Below are positions 39,114 to 48,350 of a DNA stretch of 64,000 nucleotides, piece after piece. Within the stretch, counting starts at the first letter, position 1; each line of letters begins with the position of its first letter. The notes under the pieces are model-generated. The model made no database searches. It saw only the letters and a list, made by a program, of their open reading frames with translations, and had not been told where the DNA came from. Origin of the DNA: Sphingobacterium sp. UGAL515B_05 (GTDB lineage Bacteria > Bacteroidota > Bacteroidia > Sphingobacteriales > Sphingobacteriaceae); contig NZ_CP109907.1 of assembly GCF_033097525.1 (NCBI RefSeq), positions 1 to 64,000 on the forward strand, in the 5' to 3' direction. The translations under genes and the position numbers were made by a program.

Positions 39114-41327
39114 TTAGAAGGTGGCAACTTCTTCCAACAAAGGTTGCCAATCAAAACCAAATGGTATACCGATTAGCTTCCCGCTCGGTGTTAGAATGTA
39201 CTTACTTGGATAACCTTTGACTTGAAAGTTTTTTTCCACTTGGCCATCTGACATCAACACCGGTATTGTATAATTGTTGTTCGCCAAAAAGTTTCTCACT
39301 TTATCTGCTGTATCATAACATGCAATACTTATAAAACCAATCTTATCGCTTCTTGATTTGTCAGTCTTCAAGTGCGCGTAAAAACTGTTGAGTTTAGGAA
39401 GCTCTGCAACACATGGACCACACCAAGTTCCCCAAAAGTCAAGTAATGTCCATTTGCCTTTCAAATCAGCCTTTGCAATTTTGCTGTTCTCCAGATTTTC
39501 CAAAGCAAAATCTGGCACATCAGGTAATTGAGGAACCACCTTCTGCATAAAAAAATCGCTAAAATTCTGTTCCGGATAGTAATGCTGGTAAAAATCACGT
39601 AGCCCCCTATAGCCTGTCCCCTGAACGGTCAAGAACTCATCAATATATTTCTGTAAAGCGACATCTTTCTTACCACCGGCGGCCAATTCTGTCAGATAAT
39701 CTTCTGCATAACTTTTCTTAGATTTCAAAAATATAATATCGTAAGACGAATTATAAGCGGTCTCCCCCTGATTTTTGGGTGAATACAGCGCAGCTTTCTC
39801 CAAATAATTCAAGGCTTCTTCCTTATTATGTTTATCCGTGATTTGGTACGCAAAATAGTTTGCTGTAGCAAGATGCGCACGAATTATATTCTTACGAACA
39901 GTGTTATCCGCATTATAAAGTGTTGTTAGTTTTGAAATAATATCCACTAGCAATTGCTGAGAATAGTTCTGATCAACAGGAGCCAAACGTTGATAGGTCA
40001 TTAGCGCATATCTCCCAACGTTTCCATTGATCCAATAATCATCGTTAAGGTTCATCAGCTCATTAAGCAATTTTTTAGCTTGCAAAAGATCTTCTGCCTG
40101 TTGCATAATCCGTCGCCCGAGAATCATCGGATAGGTATATTGCCGTTCAATTTCGGAAAAATGATTTATTAATAAATCGGCCTGTTCATCAGAAGACAGC
40201 GTTCCAGTTGCAACGGGGTGTCCCAACTGTTGATATAAAGCATTCTGAATCCAATTATATCGCTTTTCGTTGTCTAATAACGGTATTACCGTCATAAACT
40301 TATCCCTTGACATAGCCCCATTGTAGAGAAAATTCGAAAGATGATGTGTGCCCGAAAGCAAGTTGACCGGTACATCATTCAAGCTCAAATCATATAATTC
40401 ATTGCTTTTTATCTGTTGAAATAGATCTAACTTTTTAATTACAAAGGTCTTATCATTTCGAAAAACAGGGGTATACTTATCGATATATTTCATTACTTTC
40501 ACACTATCAATTAGCTCATTTGTATAAAGTGTCTTGCTAACAAAACTACCGAATAACAACATGTCTGCATAAGATTGATCATAAGTACTGGGTACATTCG
40601 TATCCAACAGTTGCATATGAGTAGTTTTGATAAATAAATGATTATCTTGGTTGTACTCATGCCGCCACGAAAGCATGATAGGCTGAAATGTCTTCTTATC
40701 GACGACAAACTCCCCTGCCGAACTACCCGACGTATCCCTAAAAGAGAGGTACAAATTTTTCTTATCGTTTTTAGTAATTTTATACAGTTTGCTTTTGATT
40801 AACATCGGTCCGGATTGAAGCCCCTTTAAGACATCTTTACCTAGATAACTGTAATTAAATCCGCTACAAAGCAACTTTGCTCCTACCGTAACATTGTTCC
40901 TTACCATCTCTGCGATATCGTCTGATAACTGCCAGTACCTAGCCTTTGACAGAATTTCTTTTCTAAGTGACGACGTGTCAACAAAGGTTTCTTGATGTTG
41001 GGCATTGAAGCGAATAGACTGTTGTAAGCTCATTAAAATATCAACCAGTATGCTGGAAGATAAAATATTTTGATTACTGTCGGGATGAAAACTTGAAAAG
41101 ATAAATGGATTACGGGAATCCTTATATACAATATTATTAACCTTTATTTCTGATGGGAATTCTTTTTTTGACGCGGACTTGTTAGCAGACAATGTAAAAT
41201 AGGTTGATTTGGAGTGTATAAGTTTTCCTTCGGACATGGATTCTTCCGTTATTTTATAATTAACGCTTTTTTGACCGAAACAGACTGAATTCAGCAAAAG
41301 AAATAGGAACAGTATTCTCTTCATCAT
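39114..41327 (-). CDS. TlpA-type thioredoxin-fold protein with long N-terminal domain
   Basis: A 737-residue secreted protein (signal MMKRILFLFLLLNSVCFGQ). The C-terminal 140 residues are a TlpA/ResA-like thioredoxin domain with the redox motif FWGTWCGPCVAELPKLNSFY and the cis-Pro segment VKGYPSKYI. The 600-residue N-terminal part is a helical region seen in many Bacteroidota TlpA-like proteins, with no assigned function. A role in periplasmic disulfide reduction is probable. The ATG at 41327 is chosen over an upstream TTG. It has no close operon partner. Confidence 0.85.
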   Translation of the reverse strand: MMKRILFLFLLLNSVCFGQKSVNYKITEESMSEGKLIHSKSTYFTLSANKSASKKEFPSEIKVNNIVYKDSRNPFIFSSFHPDSNQNILSSSILVDILMSLQQSIRFNAQHQETFVDTSSLRKEILSKARYWQLSDDIAEMVRNNVTVGAKLLCSGFNYSYLGKDVLKGLQSGPMLIKSKLYKITKNDKKNLYLSFRDTSGSSAGEFVVDKKTFQPIMLSWRHEYNQDNHLFIKTTHMQLLDTNVPSTYDQSYADMLLFGSFVSKTLYTNELIDSVKVMKYIDKYTPVFRNDKTFVIKKLDLFQQIKSNELYDLSLNDVPVNLLSGTHHLSNFLYNGAMSRDKFMTVIPLLDNEKRYNWIQNALYQQLGHPVATGTLSSDEQADLLINHFSEIERQYTYPMILGRRIMQQAEDLLQAKKLLNELMNLNDDYWINGNVGRYALMTYQRLAPVDQNYSQQLLVDIISKLTTLYNADNTVRKNIIRAHLATANYFAYQITDKHNKEEALNYLEKAALYSPKNQGETAYNSSYDIIFLKSKKSYAEDYLTELAAGGKKDVALQKYIDEFLTVQGTGYRGLRDFYQHYYPEQNFSDFFMQKVVPQLPDVPDFALENLENSKIAKADLKGKWTLLDFWGTWCGPCVAELPKLNSFYAHLKTDKSRSDKIGFISIACYDTADKVRNFLANNNYTIPVLMSDGQVEKNFQVKGYPSKYILTPSGKLIGIPFGFDWQPLLEEVATF

Positions 41328-41330
41328 CAA

Positions 41331-41737
41331 ATAGGGTTATAGGGTTATCTTTAAAATTAACAAAAATTTCGATCAAATACAGAATATACGCCAATTTAAC
41401 AATTATATAAAACAGTAGAGGATTCAATTATCCTACAACTCTTCATGGTCTTTTCCACATTCGAAAAGCTCGCATGACACATTTACGGATCCTGCTTCTG
41501 ACCGTATAGTGTCCGAGGAAATGCATCAATATCGACTTTTTGACATTGAGGTTTTCCATTAGATTCAGCCTTCAGACGATTTAATACTTTCAAAAGAAAA
41601 TTAAAATCCCTAAAATTGCAGTCTCATTTCAAGGAAATCGGATTCAGTATATGAATGCTACCGATCTTCCAAACGATTTTGACACTGGGGAAATAAGCCC
41701 AAGACGGGTTATAGCGGAGTTGAATAAAAATAAAAGG
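41331..41737. other. Divergent intergenic stretch
   Basis: About 400 nt between the divergent TlpA-like gene and the membrane protein at 41738. An open frame reaches back to 41651, but its first 29 codons lack signal-peptide character. No hairpin, exact -7 box or RNA gene was recognised. Confidence 0.4.
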
Positions 41738-42265
41738 ATGAAAAAGATTATATTTTTTCTGTTACTGATACCTTGTTGGGCCGTTGCTCAAGAGCAAAAT
41801 ATCCAAAATTTCGTGGTGAAGGAAAATCTTTCCAAAAATGGAAAATTGGCTGTAGTTGCATTGGATTCATCGGGAAATACCAATGAGACCATCAATGGCA
41901 ACTACCTATTTACAATCAATGGCTTCTCCCAGGCACTGCAATTTCGCGATGGGGTTGCGGTACCCAATCAAAAGATTGAGTCATCAACATTTGTTTTCTT
42001 TAGCCATAAAAATCAACAAACATCCAAAGGACGCCTATTTTACGTCTATAAGAGCGACAGCGGACTTTCTCCATTTGCCATCAGCGGATTGATGTTTTTG
42101 ATTATCCCGGCCATTGTATTAGGAATAGCCTACATGTTTAAAAAAGTGATTATGACAGCGATCGCACTGGCTATAGTTTTCTTTTTATTCAACCATTCAC
42201 AGGGTTTAGACTTGAGTAAAATTTTCGAATCTATATTTTCAAGCCTCAAAAATCTCATCGGTTGA
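41738..42265 (+). CDS. Signal-peptide membrane protein, unknown function
   Basis: A 175-residue protein from the ATG at 41738 (MKKIIFFLLLIPCWAVAQ, a clean signal peptide). A beta-rich domain of about 90 residues follows (LAVVALDSSGNTNETINGNY). Then come a helix pair (FAISGLMFLIIPAIVLGIAY and VIMTAIALAIVFFLF) and a short C-terminal tail. The domain lies on the periplasmic side by prediction. No family was recognised and there is no operon partner. Confidence 0.65.
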   Translation: MKKIIFFLLLIPCWAVAQEQNIQNFVVKENLSKNGKLAVVALDSSGNTNETINGNYLFTINGFSQALQFRDGVAVPNQKIESSTFVFFSHKNQQTSKGRLFYVYKSDSGLSPFAISGLMFLIIPAIVLGIAYMFKKVIMTAIALAIVFFLFNHSQGLDLSKIFESIFSSLKNLIG

Positions 42266-42333
42266 CAAGATGACCTATCTGATAGCATATTAATTGATGT
42301 GATCAAAGTAAATCATAACAAAACGATTGTACA

Positions 42334-44685
42334 TTAGAACGGCATACCGATTCCAAAATTGTATTGAATAAAATTGTATCTGTCGGGTCTATGGGTTTCA
42401 TAATATTGTGCCTTAAATTCCTTGGAATCAAAGAAGTGCTTGATAACCCATTGATCAGCACCTGAGAATTGTGGATCTTTTAGTTTAAGCCCGGCATCTA
42501 AGCGAATCACAAAATAGTCCGAATCAAAGCGTAGACCAAAACCGGTACCGATGGCGACTTGCCCAAGGAATTTATTGAATTTAAACTCCCCTCCCGGATT
42601 TAGTTCTTCATCCTTCTTCAATCGCCACACATTTCCCATATCGACAAATGTAGCTCCGTTCATCTTTGCTCCCAAAAAATTATTGAGCAATCTGAATCGA
42701 TATTCTGCATTGGCCTCCAATTTAATTTCCCCTAATTGGTCCAGATTTCGCAAATTCAAACGTAGATCCTCACTCAAACTTTGACGGTTGTAAGCACCTG
42801 GCCCCAGGGTACGTGCCTGCCAGGCCCGAATGCCATTCATACCACCACTATAAAAACTCTTTTCAAAAATCAGCAGTTTGGAATTATTTCCATAGGGAAT
42901 TGCTATCCCTGGATTGAATCGAAATACAAACTGTCTATTCCCACCCAAATTGCGATACAGTCTATAGTCCATTTCTGTCTTAGCATATTGAAGAAAGGGC
43001 ACACCAAATATTTTTTTCTCACCGTCAGCATTCTTGGGCAATTTTGCTAAGGAGCTAATAAGGTCCAGCACGTTTCCACTCACATCCAATGTACCTCTGA
43101 AATATTGAAAATCTTCTTTACTCGTCAACTTTTTCCCATTCAGAACAAAAGTATATTGTGTTCCTAAACCAAAATACTGACGGTCATTACTGCGCACATA
43201 GAGTTGATACCCTTCCTGCACGAGCTTATTCCGAAAATTCGAATCCAAGCGTCCATCCCGATACTCCAAAACGATAGGCGTAAAACTATGGTACTTATTT
43301 TCTGTTTCATACCAAGAGTAATTCAGCGATGTGATAAAGTAGCGGTTTGAATAGGTTTTGTCCTGGTCAAACAACTGCAATGTCATCGAGTAGGTCGTTT
43401 TGGGCAAACCAAATTTTCCTCCCGGATTGATATGAAAAGGAACCATTAGGCGAGGAATAACCAAATTTACGCCCGCCTGAAAATCATTATTGAATATCTT
43501 GCTTGACAGTCCACCTGCCAGACGGGGATCAAACAAAACGCCATAGCGCAATTTGACCTCCAGCTGCTCCGAGCCCCCAAAGATATTACGTTGCGAAAAC
43601 GTATTTCCGATATTAAATCCACTCATGCCCGAACTAAAGGTATACTCACCTTCTATCTGGTTTCCCATCCGGGGTCTTGGAACAAAATCATAATGTACAT
43701 CGAGTTTATTCGAATCTTTTTTCACAAACTGCATTTTCACAGACCGAAAACCGTTCATTTCATATAACCGGTCATACGATTTATTTTCCTCTTGCAATGA
43801 GTAATATTGTCCTGACCGCAAATACATATAACGCTCTAACGGTTTCCATCGAAAACTATTTGTTTCATCAATGAATAGAAGGCGCTTTGCAGAATCTTGG
43901 ATACGACGAGGCTTCTTCTTAGACATCGTACCATAATTCCTTATAGTCATATATACACTGTCAATTTGATACCTTTTGTGTATCGTAGAGTCCGATGGGT
44001 TTTCGACACTGATTTTGAGATCAATGAGAGCACCATCTATAGTCGAATCGATACCTGCACGCATATACTGACGTAAATAATCATAGTACCCATTGTTACG
44101 CATCGACACATATAGTTTCTCTCTTTCGTCAAGTAATTTTGCCGCATCATATTGTGTGTTCGGTTTGACAGCAGTCTTCGCCAACACCTCACGTTCAAAG
44201 ATATCTTTTATATCGCCATTTTCAAATTTACGGTCTATACTTCTAATCTGATATGGAGTGCCTTCAGCCACTTTAAAATCTATATGTGCCCTCTTCTTCG
44301 AAACGGAAATTACCGGTTCTACTTTGGCTTTAAAATAACCTTTTGAAAACAAAAATCGTCGAATCTGATTGGCCGATAAATCCACCATTGCCGAATCTAA
44401 CAAATGGGGTGGCTCACCGACATTCCGAATTTTCTTGGTTTTATAGCGTCCGTTTTTCGTATTGAATGTATTATAAATGAATAGATTGACCCGCGAATTA
44501 GGTCTTATTTGATTGGAAATATACGTTTCGGATGATTCTTTCAATGCAGGGGTGACACCAGAAATCTGTACTTTTGTAACCAGAGCTTGGTCATCGTCAA
44601 GATATTTTGAAGACCGGCATGATGCAAAAAATAACACTAAAAGCGTTATACTTGCAAATCCGATAAAACGAGTATACTTAATCAT
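42334..44685 (-). CDS. tamL: BamA/TamA-family outer-membrane lipoprotein (TamL-like)
   Basis: A 783-residue protein starting MIKYTRFIGFASITLLVLFF with a lipobox ASC, so Cys23 is lipidated. POTRA-like repeats follow (for example LSANQIRRFLFSKGYFKAKV, then VAEGTPYQIRSID). The C-terminal half is a 16-strand-type barrel of the surface-antigen family, with YSGGMNGIRAWQARTLGPG and a final aromatic residue (MPF end). Lipid-modified TamA relatives are characteristic of Bacteroidota and work with TamB in envelope assembly. The ATG at 44685 is chosen over a TTG at 44703; it leaves only 8 nt before the divergent gene. Confidence 0.88.
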   Translation of the reverse strand: MIKYTRFIGFASITLLVLFFASCRSSKYLDDDQALVTKVQISGVTPALKESSETYISNQIRPNSRVNLFIYNTFNTKNGRYKTKKIRNVGEPPHLLDSAMVDLSANQIRRFLFSKGYFKAKVEPVISVSKKRAHIDFKVAEGTPYQIRSIDRKFENGDIKDIFEREVLAKTAVKPNTQYDAAKLLDEREKLYVSMRNNGYYDYLRQYMRAGIDSTIDGALIDLKISVENPSDSTIHKRYQIDSVYMTIRNYGTMSKKKPRRIQDSAKRLLFIDETNSFRWKPLERYMYLRSGQYYSLQEENKSYDRLYEMNGFRSVKMQFVKKDSNKLDVHYDFVPRPRMGNQIEGEYTFSSGMSGFNIGNTFSQRNIFGGSEQLEVKLRYGVLFDPRLAGGLSSKIFNNDFQAGVNLVIPRLMVPFHINPGGKFGLPKTTYSMTLQLFDQDKTYSNRYFITSLNYSWYETENKYHSFTPIVLEYRDGRLDSNFRNKLVQEGYQLYVRSNDRQYFGLGTQYTFVLNGKKLTSKEDFQYFRGTLDVSGNVLDLISSLAKLPKNADGEKKIFGVPFLQYAKTEMDYRLYRNLGGNRQFVFRFNPGIAIPYGNNSKLLIFEKSFYSGGMNGIRAWQARTLGPGAYNRQSLSEDLRLNLRNLDQLGEIKLEANAEYRFRLLNNFLGAKMNGATFVDMGNVWRLKKDEELNPGGEFKFNKFLGQVAIGTGFGLRFDSDYFVIRLDAGLKLKDPQFSGADQWVIKHFFDSKEFKAQYYETHRPDRYNFIQYNFGIGMPF

Positions 44686-44693
44686 CAATAAAA

Positions 44694-45443
44694 ATGTTGT
44701 CAAAAGCGCAAATCAGTCTAATAACGTCTCTACAAAATAAAAAGTATAGAAAACAACACGGCCTGTTTATCGTTGAGGGTATAAAATCCGTGATGGAATT
44801 TATTTCATCAAGTTATGAGGTTGAGTCTATTTTCTACACGGACGACGCCAACACAAAAGTGGGTAAAATCTCGCATAATATAAAATCCCATGAACTAACG
44901 GAAACCGAATTCCAAAAGATTAGCGCACTGAAATCGCCACAAGGTATACTCGCTTTGGTCAAACTTCCTTTACAGCAAAAAATTGCACCGAGTGATTTAA
45001 AAAATAAGTTTAGCCTCGTACTCGATGATGTGCAGGATCCAGGCAATCTAGGGACAATTATCCGCACGGCGGAGTGGTTTGGAATCGAACATATTATCTG
45101 TTCCATTGGCACTGTAGACGCTTACAATCCTAAAGTAGTGCAAGCAACTATGGGCTCATTGGCAAGACTGCAGATCCACTATACTGATTTAACTAATTTT
45201 ATTCCGGCTACAGGATTGAAAGTGTATGGCGCCCTACTTGATGGTCAATCCATTTATCAGACTGTGTGGGCTGATGAGGGGCTGATTGTTATGGGTAACG
45301 AAGGAAATGGCATCAGTGACGAAATAATAGCTTTGATCGATCAAGCAGTCACTATACCACGCATAGGTCAAGCCGAATCATTGAATGTAGCCGTAGCAAC
45401 AACGATCTTCTGTAGTGAGATTTCCAGACAAAAACTGACATAA
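44694..45443 (+). CDS. SPOUT (TrmH/SpoU-family) RNA methyltransferase
   Basis: A 249-residue protein with an N-terminal substrate-binding domain (KYRKQHGLFIVEGIKSVMEF) and a C-terminal SPOUT knot. Motifs are LDDVQDPGNLGTIIRTAEWFG (motif 1), VMGNEGNGIS (motif 2) and IPRIGQAESLNVAVATTIF (motif 3). It would 2'-O-methylate a ribose in rRNA or tRNA; the exact site cannot be read from the sequence. Its ATG lies 8 nt from that of the divergent tamL gene. Confidence 0.92.
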   Translation: MLSKAQISLITSLQNKKYRKQHGLFIVEGIKSVMEFISSSYEVESIFYTDDANTKVGKISHNIKSHELTETEFQKISALKSPQGILALVKLPLQQKIAPSDLKNKFSLVLDDVQDPGNLGTIIRTAEWFGIEHIICSIGTVDAYNPKVVQATMGSLARLQIHYTDLTNFIPATGLKVYGALLDGQSIYQTVWADEGLIVMGNEGNGISDEIIALIDQAVTIPRIGQAESLNVAVATTIFCSEISRQKLT

Positions 45444-45467
45444 AACAGATTCTATTTGATGCTTCGC

Positions 45468-45848
45468 TTACAGTTTTTGATGTAATCCAATCCTGTTTCC
45501 TTCCAAATCTTCAATCTCTGCCACGGCAAAGCCCAAGTCGGTATGAAAAGTGGCTGGATATAACTCTTTTCCCCCCAACGCTAGCGCTTTCCCGATTGTA
45601 TCGATCACATTCTCCACATGAAAATAAATCAATACTCCAACTTGTGTGGGTTTATAAATTTCCCCCTTTGCTAAAGCTCCCGTAATTCCCGGAAGCATCT
45701 CCTGAAAAGGAAAATAAGCCATTTGATTTCCATCAAATTCCTCCCGTTCAAAGGAAAAGTTAAATGTTTGGCTGTAAAACCGAACCGCTCTTTCCATATC
45801 CGTTACAGGAATTTCAAAATATACTCCTGGATTTCTATACCCTTCCAT
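45468..45848 (-). CDS. VOC-superfamily (glyoxalase/bleomycin-resistance fold) protein
   Basis: A 126-residue protein from the ATG at 45848 (MEGYRNPGVYFEIPVTDMERA); the frame extends upstream to 45911, but homologous proteins begin near PGVYFEIP. It shows two beta-alpha-beta-beta-beta halves, with EIPVTDMERAVRFYSQTF in the first and VLIYFHVENVIDTIGKALALGG in the second. The end LEDLEGNRIGLHQ-like motif (IEDLEGNRIGLHQ) carries a potential metal-ligand Glu. The substrate is unknown. The stop is 24 nt from the convergent methyltransferase stop. Confidence 0.88.
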   Translation of the reverse strand: MEGYRNPGVYFEIPVTDMERAVRFYSQTFNFSFEREEFDGNQMAYFPFQEMLPGITGALAKGEIYKPTQVGVLIYFHVENVIDTIGKALALGGKELYPATFHTDLGFAVAEIEDLEGNRIGLHQKL

Positions 45849-45979
45849 ATTTAAACACTGATCTTCATCAAAAATATCAATTTTAATAGAGAAAAAGCCC
45901 CGTCGCGACATTTTTCTATTCGTTCAAAAGTTTCGATTAATTTTTGTTAAAAGAAAAAGCTTAATCGCTCCAAAAACTG

Positions 45980-45997
45980 TACATTTGAACAGTTCAA
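45980..45997 (+). promoter_or_regulatory. -7 box with overlapping palindrome, MFS transporter gene
   Basis: TACATTTG (45980-45987) is an exact -7 box. The perfect inverted repeat TTGAAC-A-GTTCAA (45985-45997) overlaps its end and the expected start of transcription. The untranslated leader would be about 70 nt. Repressor binding is inference. Confidence 0.45.
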
Positions 45998-46064
45998 TTG
46001 AAAGACGGATCGATACCGCTATCCATGTTCTTTTTTGAATATTCACACACGATAAAATTACACC

Positions 46065-47237
46065 ATGCCCGCTGAACAGAAATCCATCTATACGTTACAA
46101 TTTATATTACTTTGCTTAAGCTCGCTCCTATTTTCTTCTAGCTTCAATATGATCATCCCCGAACTACCCCATTATCTGAGCAGTTTGGGGGGGGCGGAGT
46201 ACAAAGGGCTAATCATAGCATTGTTTACTTTGACTGCTGGAATTTCGCGGCCTTTTAGTGGTAAATTGACCGATAAGTGGGGACGTGTACCTGTCATGGC
46301 CATTGGATCCATCGTCTGTTTCATCTGTGGTTTTCTTTATCCCATTTTAACATCAGTCGCGGGCTTCCTATTCTTACGATTGATACATGGTTTTTCCACA
46401 GGTTTTAAACCTACCTCAACTTCTGCGTATGTCGCCGATCTGGTTCCTCAAAAAAGATGGGGTGAAGCTCTTGGCATGCATGGACTCGCTTTTAGCGTCG
46501 GTACAGCTGTTGGCCCAGCAATTGGAAGTGCCATTTTCGAGGCCTTTGGTATCAATGTTATGTTTTATTGTTCTTCTTTCATGGCACTTCTCTCCATTCT
46601 TATCGTCATTAACATGAAAGAAACACTGGCGAAAAAAGAAAAATTCAATCTTTCCATGCTCAAAATAAACCGCAAGGATATTATTGAATGGCGTGCCCTT
46701 CCAGCTGGAATCGTCACGTTTTTATCTTATACCGCTTATGGAGTCATTTTAACTTTAATTCCCGATTGGAGTGAATACCTGGGACTTAAAAATAAAGGGC
46801 TATTTTTTCTGGCATTTACAATCGCATCGGTGCTGATACGTTTCGTATCCGGCAAAGTTTCGGACCGTTACGGGAGACCAAAAGTCATTGTTGTCGGAAT
46901 AGTCATTATTGCTATTGCACTCGTTGCTATCGGTATGGGCAATAGTTTCATTGGAATGATGATCGGCGCAAGCATCTATGGCGTGGGCACTGGTATACTC
47001 TCCCCTGCCGTCAATGCCTGGACGATCGACCTAAGCCTACCTGAACATCGGGGCAAGGCAGTAGCAACCATGTATATCTCACTTGAAGCTGGAATAGGTC
47101 TTGGGGCCTTGCTTGCTGGATTATATTATAGTGACGTTATCCTCCGGATTCCAGTCATTATGTATGCCAATGCAGTAGTTTTGCTACTGGCATTGACCTA
47201 TATGCTGAGCTGGCATAGAAAGCACAAAGCCCACTAG
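46065..47237 (+). CDS. Major facilitator superfamily transporter
   Basis: A 390-residue protein with about twelve membrane helices. The MFS loop motif is GKLTDKWGRVPVM between helices 2 and 3, with its counterpart GKVSDRYGRPKVIV in the second half. HGFSTGFKPTSTSAYVADLVP in helices 4-5 resembles drug-efflux and sugar-efflux members (the 12-helix DHA1-like type). The substrate cannot be told. It is monocistronic, with a palindrome on its promoter. Confidence 0.9.
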   Translation: MPAEQKSIYTLQFILLCLSSLLFSSSFNMIIPELPHYLSSLGGAEYKGLIIALFTLTAGISRPFSGKLTDKWGRVPVMAIGSIVCFICGFLYPILTSVAGFLFLRLIHGFSTGFKPTSTSAYVADLVPQKRWGEALGMHGLAFSVGTAVGPAIGSAIFEAFGINVMFYCSSFMALLSILIVINMKETLAKKEKFNLSMLKINRKDIIEWRALPAGIVTFLSYTAYGVILTLIPDWSEYLGLKNKGLFFLAFTIASVLIRFVSGKVSDRYGRPKVIVVGIVIIAIALVAIGMGNSFIGMMIGASIYGVGTGILSPAVNAWTIDLSLPEHRGKAVATMYISLEAGIGLGALLAGLYYSDVILRIPVIMYANAVVLLLALTYMLSWHRKHKAH

Positions 47238-47374
47238 CCTTTATTGCTTTTGCAAACTCATGCAGGACAAAACCCCATTTCCTCTTTAAATGTGTTTCTC
47301 AATGGATAGCGGAGAAATCAGTAAACTGCGCAGTAATCCGAGTACCGAGAAGAAAAGATAAGATCGAATACTTG

Positions 47375-47428
47375 CTTTTATATGCCACGCAATTATATTG
47401 CATATAAAAGGTAATTTATCTAAGTTTG
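47375..47428 (+). promoter_or_regulatory. Promoter with overlapping operator for the ABC exporter operon
   Basis: TTG (47398-47400), 20 nt, then TAAGTTTG (47421-47428) is a strong Bacteroidota promoter match. A perfect 11-bp inverted repeat (CTTTTATATGC at 47375-47385, complement at 47400-47410, 14-nt loop) overlaps the -33 element. The start codon at 47436 is only 7 nt after the -7 box, so the mRNA is nearly or fully leaderless. Confidence 0.65.
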
Positions 47429-47435
47429 ATTTATC

Positions 47436-48350
47436 ATGTTAAGCAATTATTTAAAGCTTCAGTATACTTTACTGTCTCGGCATATTCGGGCTACAGGACT
47501 GCCTGTTTGGCTCGCCTTTCTCCTGTTGTTTGGATTATGTTATTTTGCTTATTATGCTTTGGTTCAATACCCGCTTTTTGGTTGTTATGCACTACTGCTT
47601 TGCAATTTTCAAGCACTATTTTTGCTCACAGAAAAAAACAGAAATGATTTTCTCAAAAACACATACAGTAAACGAGATTTTCACAAGCTCAGAATAGTTG
47701 AGAATGGGCTATTAACGCTGCCGTCCTTCGTCATTCTTTTCCTCCACAGCCAATGGCACTATGCGTTGTTATTGGATACTTTGGCTGTTGTTTTTGCATT
47801 TTTGACATTTGGGGCTTTCGGAAAATCTATTCCGACACCTTTCGTAAAAAAACCTTTTGAATTTATCATCGGGTTCCGACGGAGCTACTTGCTTTTGCTT
47901 GTATTGTATCTATTGGCTGGAATCGGTTTTTATGTCGCCAATTCCAATCTTGTTTTATTTTGCGTCGTTTGCATTGCGCTCACCTGCGTTTTCTATTATC
48001 AATTGCCGGAGCCTATTTTTTACCTCTGGAATCACCATCATACACCAACAGTCTTTCTGATGCGAAAGTTTAAAAGGGGAATTTTACAGTGTCTGCTCTT
48101 GGTACTGCCCCTTCTTTTTCTGTATGTTGTAATCTTTCCATCGGATTTATTTAATGCCTGTATTGTAATGGGCGGAATATTACTTTTACTTCCTTTTGCA
48201 ATCACATTAAAATATGTCGCTTACCCACGGGAAATCAATTTTCCCGAAGTTTTTGCTTTGGTACTTTGTTTTAGTTTTTACCCTTTGATCCTAGCACTCC
48301 TACCTTTCTATTACATCAAAGCAATCAACAATCTAAAAAATCACTTATGA
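47436..48350 (+). CDS. ABC transporter membrane subunit, unassigned substrate
   Basis: A 304-residue protein with six or more hydrophobic segments (for example VWLAFLLLFGLCYFAYYALV, YLLLLVLYLLAGIGFYVA and GILQCLLLVLPLLFLYVVIF). It has no recognised family motif. It overlaps the ATP-binding subunit gene by four bases (ATGA), which makes it the probable permease of the pair. Confidence 0.75.
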   Translation: MLSNYLKLQYTLLSRHIRATGLPVWLAFLLLFGLCYFAYYALVQYPLFGCYALLLCNFQALFLLTEKNRNDFLKNTYSKRDFHKLRIVENGLLTLPSFVILFLHSQWHYALLLDTLAVVFAFLTFGAFGKSIPTPFVKKPFEFIIGFRRSYLLLLVLYLLAGIGFYVANSNLVLFCVVCIALTCVFYYQLPEPIFYLWNHHHTPTVFLMRKFKRGILQCLLLVLPLLFLYVVIFPSDLFNACIVMGGILLLLPFAITLKYVAYPREINFPEVFALVLCFSFYPLILALLPFYYIKAINNLKNHL

